Below, piece by piece: positions 17,991-27,320 of a DNA stretch of 64,000 nt. Source of the DNA: Streptomyces sedi. GTDB lineage: Bacteria > Actinomycetota > Actinomycetes > Streptomycetales > Streptomycetaceae. A model generated the notes under the pieces. That model searched no databases and was not told the origin of the DNA. It was given only the letters and a program-made list of their open reading frames with translations. The stretch spans positions 434,001 through 498,000 of the forward strand of contig NZ_VDGT01000001.1 in NCBI RefSeq assembly GCF_006335015.1, in the 5' to 3' direction. How positions within the stretch are numbered: the first letter of the stretch is position 1; every line of letters begins with the position of its first letter. A program made the translations under genes and the position numbers.

Positions 17991-20582
17991 GTGCCTGGAG
18001 AGAACCTCACCCGCGAGGAGGCCCGCGAGCGGGCCGCACTGCTGACCGTGCACAGCTACGAGGTGTCGCTTGACCTGCGCGCCGCGACCGACCCGGCGCC
18101 GGCCGACGGCCCGCGCAGGTTCCGCTCCACCAGCTCGGTGCGGTTCTCCTGCGCGCGGGAGGGCGCGACGAGCTTCGTCGACCTGCTGGCGCCGCACGTC
18201 CACTCGGTGACCCTCAACGGCGAGTCGCTGCCGGTCGACCGGCTCTTCGACGGCACCCGCGTCACGCTCCCGACGCTACGCGCGGAGAACCACCTGGTGG
18301 TGGACGCCAGTTGCGCCTACAGCCACACCGGCGAGGGGCTGCACCACTTCACCGACCCGGAGGACGGGGAGACCTACCTCTACACCCAGTACGAACCCGC
18401 CGACGCGCGCCGGGTGTTCGCCAACTTCGAGCAGCCCGACCTGAAGGCGCCGTTCTCCTTCCGGGTCACCGCGCCCGCGCACTGGACGGTGCTCAGCAAC
18501 GGTGCCGAGGAGCGGCGCGAGGAACTGAGCGACGGCACGCACGCCACCTGGACGTTCGCCACCACGCAGCCGATCTCCACCTACATCACCGCCGTGGTCG
18601 CCGGCCCCTACCACTACGTCGCCGGCTCCTACAGCCGCGCGCTGGAGGACGGGACGACGCTGGAGATCCCGCTGGGCGCGCTCTGCCGCCGGGCGCTGGC
18701 GCCGCACTTCGACGCCGAGCGGCTGCTGGCCACCACCCGGCAGGGGCTCGACTTCTTCCACGAGCACTTCGGCTACCCGTACCCGTTCGGCAAGTACGAC
18801 CAGGCGTTCGTCCCCGAGTACAACATCGGCGCGATGGAGAACCCGGGCTGCGTCACCTTCCGCGAGGAGTACGTCTTCCGGGGCCGCACCACCGCCGCCG
18901 CCTACCAGGGCCGGGCCAGCACGCTGCTGCACGAGATGGCGCACATGTGGTTCGGCGACCTGGTCACCATGGAGTGGTGGGACGACCTCTGGCTGAAGGA
19001 GTCGTTCGCCGACTACATGGGAACGTACGCGCTCGCCGAGGCGACCGAGTTCACCCGGGGTTGGATCAGTTTCGCCAACAACCGCAAGGCGTGGGCGTAC
19101 CGGGCCGACCAGCTGCCGTCCACCCACCCGATCACCGCGGACATCCGCGACCTCCAGGACGCCAAGCTCAACTTCGACGGCATCACCTACGCCAAGGGCG
19201 CCTCCGTCCTCAAGCAGCTGGTCGCCTACGTGGGGCGCGAGGCGTTCTTCGAGGGCGCGCGGCGGTACTTCCAACGCCATGCCTTCGGCAACACCCGGCT
19301 CACCGACCTGCTGGCCGTGCTGGCCGAGACCTCGGGCCGCGACATGGCCGAGTGGTCCGCCGCCTGGCTCCAGACCGCCGGCGTCAACGCGCTGACGCCG
19401 CAGGTGAGTTACGCGGCGGACGGGCGGGTCGCCGAACTGACGGTCCTCCAGGAGGCCCCCGACTCCCACCCGACGCTCCGCCCGCACCGCATCGCCGTCG
19501 GCCTCTACCGGCGCGAGGGCGGCGTCGGCCCGCTGGTCCGCTACGCGCGGGCCGAGGTCGACGTGACCGGGCAGCTGACCCGCGTGCCCGAGCTGGCCGG
19601 CGCCGAGGGCCCCGACCTGGTGCTGGTCAACGACGACGACCTCAGCTACTGCAAGGCCAGGTTCGACGAGGGCTCGCTGGCCACCCTGCGCGCCCACCTC
19701 GGCGACATCGAGGACCCGCTGGCCCGCGCGCTGTGCTGGTCCGCGCTGTGGAACATGACCCGCGACGCGCTGCTGCCCGCCGGGGACTTCCTGGCGCTGG
19801 TGCGGGACTTCGCGGGCGCCGAGGACGAGATCAGCGTGCTCCAGATGGTGCACGCCTGGGCGTTGATGGCACTCCACTGGTACACCCCGGGCGAGCGGCG
19901 CGCGGCCCGCGAGGCGGAGCTGGCCGAGGCCGCCCTCGGCGAGCTGCGGCGGGCCGAGCCGGCGAGCGACCACCAGCTGGCCTGGGCGCGGTTCTTCGCC
20001 GGCTGCGCCGTCTCGGACGCCGACCTCCAGCTGCTGTCGGGGCTGCTGGCCGGCTCGGCGCGGATCGACGGGCTCGACGTCGACCAGGAGCTGCGCTGGC
20101 TGCTGCTGCGTTCGCTGACGGCCGCCGGCCGCGTCGGCGAGGCCGAGATCGCGGCCGAACGCGCCAGGGACAACACCGCTTCCGGCAACCGCCACCAGGT
20201 CCGCTGCCTCGCCTCCCGCCCGGACCCGGCCGTGAAGGCGGAGGCGTGGAGCTCGGTGGTCGCAGGCGACACGCTCTCCAACGCGCTGGTCGAGGCGACC
20301 ATCGACGGCTTCTCCCAGCCGGGGCGGCGGGAGCTGCTGGCGCCCTACGCCGAGCGGTACTTCGAGGTGATCGAGGGCGTCTGGCGGGAGCGGACCATCG
20401 AGATCGGGATGGCCGTGGTGCGCGGGCTCTTCCCGATGCTCCAGGACTCGCCGAAGACCCTGGAGGCCACCGACGCCTGGCTGGCCGCGCACGAGGACGC
20501 GCCGCCGGCGCTCCGCCGGCTGGTGCTGGAGGCGCGGGACGAACTGGCCCGGGCGCTGCGGGCGCAGGCGGCCGACGTCTGA
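17991..20582 (+). CDS. pepN: Aminopeptidase N (M1 family), copy 1
   Basis: A cytoplasmic zinc aminopeptidase of 863 residues, the usual size for actinobacterial PepN. The exopeptidase motif GAMEN is at 280-284. The zinc site is HEMAH at 314-318 with the third ligand Glu337 (KESFADY), and the catalytic-support Tyr lies in the FDGITYAKG segment. The C-terminal half is the all-helical ERAP1-like domain. The GTG start has AGGGAG upstream, and MPGENLTREEA matches the family N-terminus. A second, clearly related copy starts at 21914 (MPGTNLTRQEA). Confidence 0.96.
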   Translation: MPGENLTREEARERAALLTVHSYEVSLDLRAATDPAPADGPRRFRSTSSVRFSCAREGATSFVDLLAPHVHSVTLNGESLPVDRLFDGTRVTLPTLRAENHLVVDASCAYSHTGEGLHHFTDPEDGETYLYTQYEPADARRVFANFEQPDLKAPFSFRVTAPAHWTVLSNGAEERREELSDGTHATWTFATTQPISTYITAVVAGPYHYVAGSYSRALEDGTTLEIPLGALCRRALAPHFDAERLLATTRQGLDFFHEHFGYPYPFGKYDQAFVPEYNIGAMENPGCVTFREEYVFRGRTTAAAYQGRASTLLHEMAHMWFGDLVTMEWWDDLWLKESFADYMGTYALAEATEFTRGWISFANNRKAWAYRADQLPSTHPITADIRDLQDAKLNFDGITYAKGASVLKQLVAYVGREAFFEGARRYFQRHAFGNTRLTDLLAVLAETSGRDMAEWSAAWLQTAGVNALTPQVSYAADGRVAELTVLQEAPDSHPTLRPHRIAVGLYRREGGVGPLVRYARAEVDVTGQLTRVPELAGAEGPDLVLVNDDDLSYCKARFDEGSLATLRAHLGDIEDPLARALCWSALWNMTRDALLPAGDFLALVRDFAGAEDEISVLQMVHAWALMALHWYTPGERRAAREAELAEAALGELRRAEPASDHQLAWARFFAGCAVSDADLQLLSGLLAGSARIDGLDVDQELRWLLLRSLTAAGRVGEAEIAAERARDNTASGNRHQVRCLASRPDPAVKAEAWSSVVAGDTLSNALVEATIDGFSQPGRRELLAPYAERYFEVIEGVWRERTIEIGMAVVRGLFPMLQDSPKTLEATDAWLAAHEDAPPALRRLVLEARDELARALRAQAADV

Positions 20583-20593
20583 CGCCCGCGCGG

Positions 20594-20726
20594 GCCGAGC
20601 ACGCGGACATCCCGCCCGACGCCCGCCCCCCACCCCTCGCCGAGCACGCGGACATCCCGTCGCGCAAGAACGGACACCCCGGCCACGCCGGGGAACATCC
20701 GTCCTAGCCGCGGCGGGATGTCCGCG
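20594..20726. repeat. Direct and inverted repeats of CGCGGACATCCCG
   Basis: GCCGAGCACGCGGACATCCCG appears at 20594-20614 and again, nearly identical, at 20639-20659. The inverse GCGGGATGTCCGCG lies at 20713-20726, so transcripts could fold. Another GC-rich inverted repeat (GGACACCCC...GGGGAACATCC) lies between. This may be the terminator region of pepN or an operator for the next gene. Confidence 0.6.
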
Positions 20727-20787
20727 TTTCCCCACGACTCTGTAACAGCGGGTAGTCCCCCCGCCGTCCAGCGGGAATCGCCGCCGC

Positions 20788-21786
20788 ATGACGCACGAAG
20801 CTCCGCTCACCCCGCCCACGCCCCGCCGCCCCGAGGCCGCGCCCGCCGCGCCCCGGGTGACCACGCTGCTGGCGCTGCGCGCCGAGGGCGTGCCCGCCGC
20901 CACCACCCGCCGCCGCTGCCGCCCCGGCGGCCCCTGGCAGATGCCGCTGCCCGGCGTCGTGCTGCTGCACCCCGGGCCGCCCGACGGGCACGAACTGCTG
21001 CACGCCGCGCTGCTGTACACCGGCGGCGCCGAGGCCGGCAGCGTGATCACCGGGCTGGCCGCGCTCGCCGTCCAGGGCGTGACCTCGGCCGGCGCGCCCG
21101 ACGCGGCGCGCCGCGTCGACGTGCTGGTGCCGCACACCAGGCGGCTGCGTTCGCTCGCCCGGGTGCGCGTGCTGCGCACCGCCCGGCCGCCCAGGCCGCG
21201 GCGGATCGCCGGGCTGCCCGTCGCGCCGGCGGCCAGGGCGCTGGCCGACGCGCTGGCGCACCTGGAGGAACCGGCCGCGCTGCGCCGCCCGTTGGAGGAG
21301 GCGGTGCGGCTGGGGCTGTGCGCACCACGCGCGGTGGTCGCGGAGCTGGAGCAGACCGGCCGTCTCGACGAGCCGCCGGTGGCCCGCGCCGTCGAGGGGC
21401 TGCTGGCCGCCGCCCGGCCGGCCGCCGAGGAGCTGCTCTTCCACATGGTGCGGCAGGGCACGCTGCCCGACCCGTGCTGGAACGTCGGACTGTGGCTGCC
21501 GGACGGCCCGTTCCTCGGCGACGTCGACGCCTACTGGCCCGAGTCGTCCGTCGCGGTGCGGCTCGACACCCGCCTCCCGAGGCAGCGCGGCGCCGCCCCG
21601 ACACCCGACGAGGCGGAGGCCACGCGCCGGGAGCAGACCCTCAGGGGCCTGGGCGTGACCGTCGTCCGGATCACGCCGCGCGCGCTGCACGCGTCCTGGC
21701 GGCGGCAGGCGAACGCGGTCCGCGCCGCGCTGCGCGCCGGCGCGACCCGACCGGGCACGGACTGGGTGGTGGTACTCCCCCGCTGA
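20788..21786 (+). CDS. AbiEi-antitoxin-like / DUF559-like protein
   Basis: A 332-residue protein unrelated to its neighbours. The N-terminal part (VTTLLALRAEGVPAATTRRR, then LPGVVLLHPG) looks like the winged-helix domain of type IV AbiEi antitoxin-like regulators. The middle part (DVLVPHTRRLRSLARVRVLRTAR) matches the same group. The C-terminal part, with GDVDAYWPESSVAVRLDTR, resembles the DUF559/Vsr-like nuclease fold, in which Asp and Glu ligands are normal; here Val-Arg replaces the expected VE/VD, so catalysis is doubtful. No AbiEii toxin gene is adjacent. It sits between the two pepN copies. The start has no strong ribosome site. Similar orphan genes are common in Streptomyces. Confidence 0.65.
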   Translation: MTHEAPLTPPTPRRPEAAPAAPRVTTLLALRAEGVPAATTRRRCRPGGPWQMPLPGVVLLHPGPPDGHELLHAALLYTGGAEAGSVITGLAALAVQGVTSAGAPDAARRVDVLVPHTRRLRSLARVRVLRTARPPRPRRIAGLPVAPAARALADALAHLEEPAALRRPLEEAVRLGLCAPRAVVAELEQTGRLDEPPVARAVEGLLAAARPAAEELLFHMVRQGTLPDPCWNVGLWLPDGPFLGDVDAYWPESSVAVRLDTRLPRQRGAAPTPDEAEATRREQTLRGLGVTVVRITPRALHASWRRQANAVRAALRAGATRPGTDWVVVLPR

Positions 21787-21913
21787 CCCGCGCGGGCCGG
21801 CGGCACGGCGTGGGAAAAGCGGACGGCGACCGGCACGCGGCCCGTGCGAGGATGACGCGGACGACGGCCTCCCCCCACCCCGACGCAGCCAAGCAGACCG
21901 AAGGAGACACCAG

Positions 21914-24475
21914 GTGCCCGGTACCAACCTGACCCGGCAAGAGGCCCAGGAGCGCGCCCGACTGATCAGCGTGGAGAGTTACCAGATCACGCTCGATCTC
22001 TCCGGGGCGCCCCAGGGCGGCACCTTCCCCTCGCGCACCGTACTCACGTTCACCGCGGGCGCCGCCGGGTCCACGTTCGTCGACCTGGTCGCCCCGGCGG
22101 TCACCGAGGTCGTGCTCAACGGCACCGCGCTCGACCCCGCCGAGGTCTTCGTCGACTCCAGGATCGCCCTGCCCGAGGTGGTCGAGGGCACCAACGAGCT
22201 GCTGGTCGTCGCCGACTGCGCGTACACCAACACCGGCGAGGGGCTGCACCGCTTCGTCGACCCGGTCGACCAGGAGACCTATCTCTACACCCAGTTCGAG
22301 GTGCCCGACGCGCGCCGCGTCTTCGCCTGCTTCGAACAGCCGGACCTCAAGGGCACGTTCGAGTTCACCGTCACCGCGCCCCAGGGCTGGAAGGTCATCT
22401 CCAACTCGCCCACCCCCGAACCGGACGGCGACGTCTGGCACTTCGCGCCCACGCCCCGGCTCTCCACCTATGTCACCGCGCTGATCGCCGGCCCCTACCA
22501 CGCGGTCCACGACACCTGGGAGAAGAACGGCCGCACTGTGCCGCTCGGCATCTACTGCCGCCCGTCGCTCGCCGAACACCTCGACGACGAGGCGATCTTC
22601 TCCCTCACCAAGCAGGGCTTCGACTGGTTCGAGGGGCAGTTCGACCACCCGTACCCGTTCGCCAAGTACGACCAGCTCTTCGTCCCCGAGTTCAACGCCG
22701 GCGCCATGGAGAACGCGGGCGCCGTCACCATCAGGGACCAGTACGTCTTCCGCTCCAAGATGACGGACGCCGCGTACGAGGCCAGGGCGGAGACCATCCT
22801 CCACGAGCTGGCCCACATGTGGTTCGGCGACCTGGTCACCATGGAGTGGTGGAACGACCTGTGGCTCAACGAGTCGTTCGCCACCTACACCTCCATCGCC
22901 TGCCAGGCCGACGCCCCGGGAAGCCAGTGGCCGCACGCCTGGACGGGCTTCGCCAACACGATGAAGACCTGGGCCTACCGCCAGGACCAGCTGCCGTCCA
23001 CCCACCCGATCATGGCGGAGATCACCGACCTCGACGACGTACTGGTCAACTTCGACGGGATCACCTACGCCAAGGGCGCCTCCGTCCTCAAGCAGCTGGT
23101 CGCCTACGTCGGCAGGGACGAGTTCTTCCAGGGCGTGCGCGCCTACTTCAAGCGCCACGCCTGGGGCAACACCCGCCTCTCCGACCTGCTGTCCGCGCTG
23201 GAGGAGACCAGTGGCCGCGACCTCAAGTCCTGGTCCAGGGCATGGCTGGAGACCGCCGGCATCAACGTGCTGCGCCCGGAGATCGAGGTCGACGCGGACG
23301 GCCTGATCACCCGGTTCGTCATCCGCCAGGAGGCCCCGCCGCTGCCCGCCGGCGCCAAGGGCACCTCCACGCTGCGCCCGCACCGCATCGCCGTCGGCCT
23401 CTACGACCCGGTCGACGAGAAGCTCGTCCGCGTCCACCGGATCGAACTGGACGTCACCGGCGCCGAGACCGAGGTGCCCGAGCTGGTCGGCCGCGCCCGT
23501 CCGGCGGTGGTGCTGCTCAACGACGACGACCTCTCCTACGCCAAGGTCCGGCTCGACCCCGAGTCGACGGCGCAGATCACCCGCCGCGTCGGTGACTTCA
23601 CCGAGTCGCTGCCGCGCGCCCTGTGCTGGGCCTCCACCTGGGACATGACCCGGGACGGTGAACTCCCCACCCACGCCTACCTGGAGCTGGTGCTGGGCGG
23701 CATCGGCAAGGAGAGCGACATCGGCGTCGTCCAGTCGCTCCACCGCCAGGTCAAGCTGGCGCTCGACCTCTACGCCGCGCCGGAGCGCCGCGAGGAGGGC
23801 CTGGCCCGCTGGTCGGCCGCCGCGCTGGAACGGCTGCACGCCGCCGAACCCGGCGGCGACCACCAGCTGGCGTGGGCCAGGGCGCTGGCGGCGACCGCCA
23901 GGAGCGAGGAGGAACTGGACACGCTGGCCGGGCTGCTGGACGGCGGCGTCACGGTCCAGGGCCTGGACGTCGACACCGACCTGCGGTGGGCGCTGCTGCT
24001 GCGGCTGGTCGCCACCGGACGCGCCGGCGAGGAGGCCATCGCGGCCGAACTGCGCCGCGACCCGACCTCCGCGGGCGAGGAACACGCGGCGGCGGCGCGC
24101 GCCGCGCGCCCGACGGCGGAGGCGAAGGCGGCGGCCTGGGACGCGGTCGTCAACGACGAGTCGCTGCCGAACTCGGTCCGCGAGTCCACGATGCGGGGCT
24201 TCGTCCAGACCGACCAGCGGGAGCTGCTGGCGCCCTACCGGGACCGGTACTTCGAGGTCATCGCCGACGTGTGGGCGCGACGCAGCCACGAGGCGGCGCA
24301 GGCGATCGCGCAGGGGTTCTACCCGGTGACGCAGGTCGCCCAGGAGACGCTGGACGCGACGGACGCGTGGCTGGAGGCCACCGAGCCGTCGGCGGCCCTG
24401 CGCCGCCTGGTCACGGAGTCCCGCTCCGGCATCGAACGCGCGCTCCGCGCGAGGGCGGCCGACGCGTCAGCCTGA
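21914..24475 (+). CDS. pepN: Aminopeptidase N (M1 family), copy 2
   Basis: An 853-residue cytoplasmic M1 aminopeptidase. GAMEN is at 263-267, the zinc motif HELAH at 297-301 and the third ligand Glu320 (NESFATY). It is collinear with the copy at 17991 throughout, with long shared stretches such as MWFGDLVTMEWW and FDGITYAKGASVLKQLVAYVGR, so the pair arose by duplication. Copy 2 has a fully regular ribosome site (AAGGAGA, 7 nt before the GTG). Both copies keep all active-site residues, so both should be active. Confidence 0.96.
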   Translation: MPGTNLTRQEAQERARLISVESYQITLDLSGAPQGGTFPSRTVLTFTAGAAGSTFVDLVAPAVTEVVLNGTALDPAEVFVDSRIALPEVVEGTNELLVVADCAYTNTGEGLHRFVDPVDQETYLYTQFEVPDARRVFACFEQPDLKGTFEFTVTAPQGWKVISNSPTPEPDGDVWHFAPTPRLSTYVTALIAGPYHAVHDTWEKNGRTVPLGIYCRPSLAEHLDDEAIFSLTKQGFDWFEGQFDHPYPFAKYDQLFVPEFNAGAMENAGAVTIRDQYVFRSKMTDAAYEARAETILHELAHMWFGDLVTMEWWNDLWLNESFATYTSIACQADAPGSQWPHAWTGFANTMKTWAYRQDQLPSTHPIMAEITDLDDVLVNFDGITYAKGASVLKQLVAYVGRDEFFQGVRAYFKRHAWGNTRLSDLLSALEETSGRDLKSWSRAWLETAGINVLRPEIEVDADGLITRFVIRQEAPPLPAGAKGTSTLRPHRIAVGLYDPVDEKLVRVHRIELDVTGAETEVPELVGRARPAVVLLNDDDLSYAKVRLDPESTAQITRRVGDFTESLPRALCWASTWDMTRDGELPTHAYLELVLGGIGKESDIGVVQSLHRQVKLALDLYAAPERREEGLARWSAAALERLHAAEPGGDHQLAWARALAATARSEEELDTLAGLLDGGVTVQGLDVDTDLRWALLLRLVATGRAGEEAIAAELRRDPTSAGEEHAAAARAARPTAEAKAAAWDAVVNDESLPNSVRESTMRGFVQTDQRELLAPYRDRYFEVIADVWARRSHEAAQAIAQGFYPVTQVAQETLDATDAWLEATEPSAALRRLVTESRSGIERALRARAADASA

Positions 24476-24497
24476 CGGCGGTCCACCTCGCCGGTCC

Positions 24498-24945
24498 ACC
24501 TCGCCGGTGCGGCACCGTAGTAGCCTGCGGCCCGCCACACAGCATTCGCGCAGTTCCCCGCGCCCCCAAGCAGGGGCGCGGGGAGCGACGCGAGCAACCC
24601 GACGCCGGGGCGCACCCGACAACCCACCTCGCCGGTGCGGCACCGTGGTCGTCTGCACCCCGCCACAAATGCACCGCGCAGTTCCCCGCGCCCCCAAGCC
24701 GGCCGTCACCGACTGCGTGTGAACCCGCACCTGACCGACCACGCCCACCCGCACCAGGGGCGCGGGGAACGGCGCGAGCAACCCAACACCGGGGCGCACC
24801 CGACAACCCACCTTGCCGGTGCGGCACCATGGTCGTCTGCGGCCCGCCACACAGCATTCGCGCAGTTCCCCGCGCCCCCAACCAGGGGCGCGGGGAACGG
24901 CGCGAGCAACGCAACACCGGGGCGAGGACGACAACCCACCCGGCC
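24498..24945 (-). repeat. Three-unit palindromic repeat array
   Basis: Units begin with GCCGGTGCGGCACC at 24503, 24631 and 24815. The first spacing is 128 bp and the second 184 bp, because the middle unit carries about 56 bp extra inside its hairpin loop. Each unit holds the palindrome GCGCAGTTCCCCGCGCCCC / GGGGCGCGGGGAA. On the minus strand it matches the array at 11045-11345. It fills the interval between pepN copy 2 and the convergent small gene at 24986. Confidence 0.85.
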
Positions 24946-24985
24946 ACGAAGCTCCGTAGTCGCGTGCGGCCCGCCCCCGCAGGGG

Positions 24986-25195
24986 TCAGCGGCGGTCGCT
25001 GAGCATCACCGCTCCGGCGATCAGCGCGAAGAGCAGCAGCGGGGCCGCGACGAACAGGCCGAGGGTCTCGGCGATGCTCAGACCCGTGCCCGGGTCGTCG
25101 CCGTCGTCCCGAGTCAGCGCCTGGGCGGCCGGGGAGGAGAGCAGCGTCAGCAGCGCCGCGGAGACGGAGACCGCGACGGCGCGCTTCTTGTTCAT
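24986..25195 (-). CDS. Small secreted/membrane protein, unknown
   Basis: A 69-residue protein: basic N-terminus MNKKRAVAVSVSAALL, a signal-peptide-like hydrophobic core ending near AQAL, a short acidic loop (TRDDGDDPGTG) and a second hydrophobic helix (TLGLFVAAPLLLFALIAGAVM) ending in DRR. It may be a processed single-pass protein or a two-helix protein. The ATG at 25195 follows AAGG by about 10 nt; a GTG three codons upstream is also possible. Confidence 0.7.
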   Translation of the reverse strand: MNKKRAVAVSVSAALLTLLSSPAAQALTRDDGDDPGTGLSIAETLGLFVAAPLLLFALIAGAVMLSDRR

Positions 25196-25241
25196 GTTGA
25201 CCACGCCCTTACAGTAACCAACGCCGCTCGCCCGCCCCGTC

Positions 25242-27320
25242 TCAGGGCCCCGGGTCGCGGACGGCGGCCAGCAGCCGCGCCAGCCGTTCGGAGGCGGTCA
25301 GCTCCTCCAGCGACACCGGCCGCCCCTCGGAGTCGGCCACCGGCAGCCGCCAGTTGGGGTACTCGCGCCACGTTCCGGGAACGTTCTGCGGCCGGCGGTC
25401 GCCGACCGCGTCGGGCAGCCAGACACCGAGCAGCCTGGCCCGGGTCAGGGCCAGGAACCGGTACGCGGCGGCGATGCGTTCCTCCTCACCCCCGTCGGAA
25501 CCACCGTCGGACTCACCACCGTCGAGATCGAGCAGCCCGCGCCGCGTGAAGGTCTCCCGCCAGTCGGCGAGCTCCTCCGCCGCCTCCCGCCGCGCCGACT
25601 CGGGGTCGGCCAGCAGGCCGAGCGACGCGCGGAGCCGGACGTCCGAGCCGTCCCAGCGGGCCGCCGTGGACGGAAGGTCGTGGGTGGTGACGGTCGCCAG
25701 GCAGTTGGCGCGCCACTCGGCCGGTTCCAGCGGCGGACGGCCCTCCCGTTCCCAGTGCCGTTCGAACCAGAGCACCGAGGTGCCGGCGACGCCGCGCTCG
25801 GCGAGCCGTTCGCGGACGCCGGACTCGACCGTTCCCAGGTCCTCGCCGACGAGCAGCGCGCCGGCCCGGTGTGCGGCCAGCGACAGGACGGCCAGCATGG
25901 CGTCCGCGTCGTAGCGCACATAGGTACCCTCGCGCGGCTCGGCGCCCCGCGGGATCCACCAGAGCCGGAACTGGCCCATCACGTGGTCGACCCGGAGCCC
26001 ACCGGCGTGCCGGGCCAGCGCGCCGGCCAGCTCCAGGTACGGCGCGTAGCCGGTCTCGGCCAGCGCGTCGGGGCGCCACGGCGGCAGGCCCCAGTCCTGG
26101 CCGCGTTCGTTGAACGCGTCCGGCGGCGCGCCCACCGACATGCCGCCGGCGAACACGTCCTGGCCGGCCCAGGCGTCCGAACCGTCCGGGTGGACGCCGA
26201 CGGCGAGGTCGTGCAGCAGGCCGACGCCCATGCCGGCCTCGGTCGCCGCGCGCTGGGCGCGCGCCAGCTGCTCGTCGGTGAGCCAGGTCAGCCAGCGGTG
26301 GAAGTCGACCCGAGCGGCGAGCGCGCGGCGGGCCGCCTCCGTCTCCTGGGAGTCGGGGCGGCGCAGCCCGGGCGGCCAGCGGTGCCAGTCGGGGCCGTGG
26401 CGTTCGGCCAGCGCGCACCAGGTCGCGTGGTCGGTGAGGGAACGGCCGCAGGAGTCGACATAGCGATGGAACGCCGCCGCGCGCTCCGGGCTCGGCGGCA
26501 CGGCGTGCAGCAGCTCCAGGGCGGCGCGCTTGACCGCCCAGACGGCGTCCCTGTCGATCGGACGGCGCTCGTCGAGCACCGCGCGCCGGAGCGCGTCGCC
26601 GCGCGCCAGCAACGGCGCCATGCGTTCGCGCGCCGCCGGGTCCAGCGCGCCGAACTCCGGGACGTTCTCCAACCGCAGATGCACCGGGTCGGCGAAGCGC
26701 CGCGTCGCCGGCCGGTAGGGCGAGGGGTCGATCGTCTCGCCCTCGGCGGGCGGCACGGCCGCGTGCAACGGGTTGAGCTGGAGAAAGCCGACGCCGCCCG
26801 CCGAGCCGGCCCAGGTGGCGAGGTCGGCGAGATCGCCGAGGTCGCCCATGCCCCAGGAGCGCCGGGAGAGCGTCGAGTAGAGCTGGACCATCAGCCCGAT
26901 CTCGCGCCGCGCGGCGACGGGCGCCGTGTCGGGCGGAACGAGCAGGGTCGCTGTCGCGGTGCGCCCGTCGGGCGCGGTGGCGCGCAGGGTGTGGCGGCCG
27001 ACGGGCGGGGGCGGCCCCGTGGCGGGGCGGCGTTCGCCGCTCTCCGTCTCCAGCAGCAGCGTGGTGCCGGCGGGCAGCCCCTCGGGAGGGGCGAGCTGGC
27101 GGGTGGGGCCGGCCACCAGGGTGGGCGGCAGCAGCCGCCCGGCGTGGCGCGGGCCGCGGTCCAGGGCCGCGCGGATCGCCTCGGGGCCCGCGGCGTCCAC
27201 GCCGAGGGCGGCGAGCGCGGCGACGACCGTGTCGCGCGGCACCTCGACGGACTCCCCGGGGGACGGGGCGTACGAGGTGGCGACGCCGTGGGTCGCGGCC
27301 AGCCGCGACAGGGCGTCCAT
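25242..27320 (-). CDS. malQ: 4-alpha-glucanotransferase (amylomaltase)
   Basis: A GH77 enzyme that transfers maltosyl/glucosyl segments between alpha-1,4-glucans in maltodextrin and glycogen metabolism. The 692-residue protein carries an N-terminal extension of about 165 residues before the barrel, as in actinobacterial MalQ. Signatures are WGMGDLGDLADL, PLHAAVP, the nucleophile region GLRVDHVMGQFRLWWIP, EDLG (acid/base Glu) and TTHDLPSTAARW. Its ATG shares one base with the stop of the small gene upstream, so expression is coupled to it. Confidence 0.95.
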   Translation of the reverse strand: MDALSRLAATHGVATSYAPSPGESVEVPRDTVVAALAALGVDAAGPEAIRAALDRGPRHAGRLLPPTLVAGPTRQLAPPEGLPAGTTLLLETESGERRPATGPPPPVGRHTLRATAPDGRTATATLLVPPDTAPVAARREIGLMVQLYSTLSRRSWGMGDLGDLADLATWAGSAGGVGFLQLNPLHAAVPPAEGETIDPSPYRPATRRFADPVHLRLENVPEFGALDPAARERMAPLLARGDALRRAVLDERRPIDRDAVWAVKRAALELLHAVPPSPERAAAFHRYVDSCGRSLTDHATWCALAERHGPDWHRWPPGLRRPDSQETEAARRALAARVDFHRWLTWLTDEQLARAQRAATEAGMGVGLLHDLAVGVHPDGSDAWAGQDVFAGGMSVGAPPDAFNERGQDWGLPPWRPDALAETGYAPYLELAGALARHAGGLRVDHVMGQFRLWWIPRGAEPREGTYVRYDADAMLAVLSLAAHRAGALLVGEDLGTVESGVRERLAERGVAGTSVLWFERHWEREGRPPLEPAEWRANCLATVTTHDLPSTAARWDGSDVRLRASLGLLADPESARREAAEELADWRETFTRRGLLDLDGGESDGGSDGGEEERIAAAYRFLALTRARLLGVWLPDAVGDRRPQNVPGTWREYPNWRLPVADSEGRPVSLEELTASERLARLLAAVRDPGP

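Noticed and set aside
18276..21461. A 1061-residue open frame on the minus strand
   Set aside because: It is antisense to pepN copy 1 and the AbiEi-like gene, with Arg/Gly/Ala-rich composition and no motif; high GC leaves such frames open by chance.
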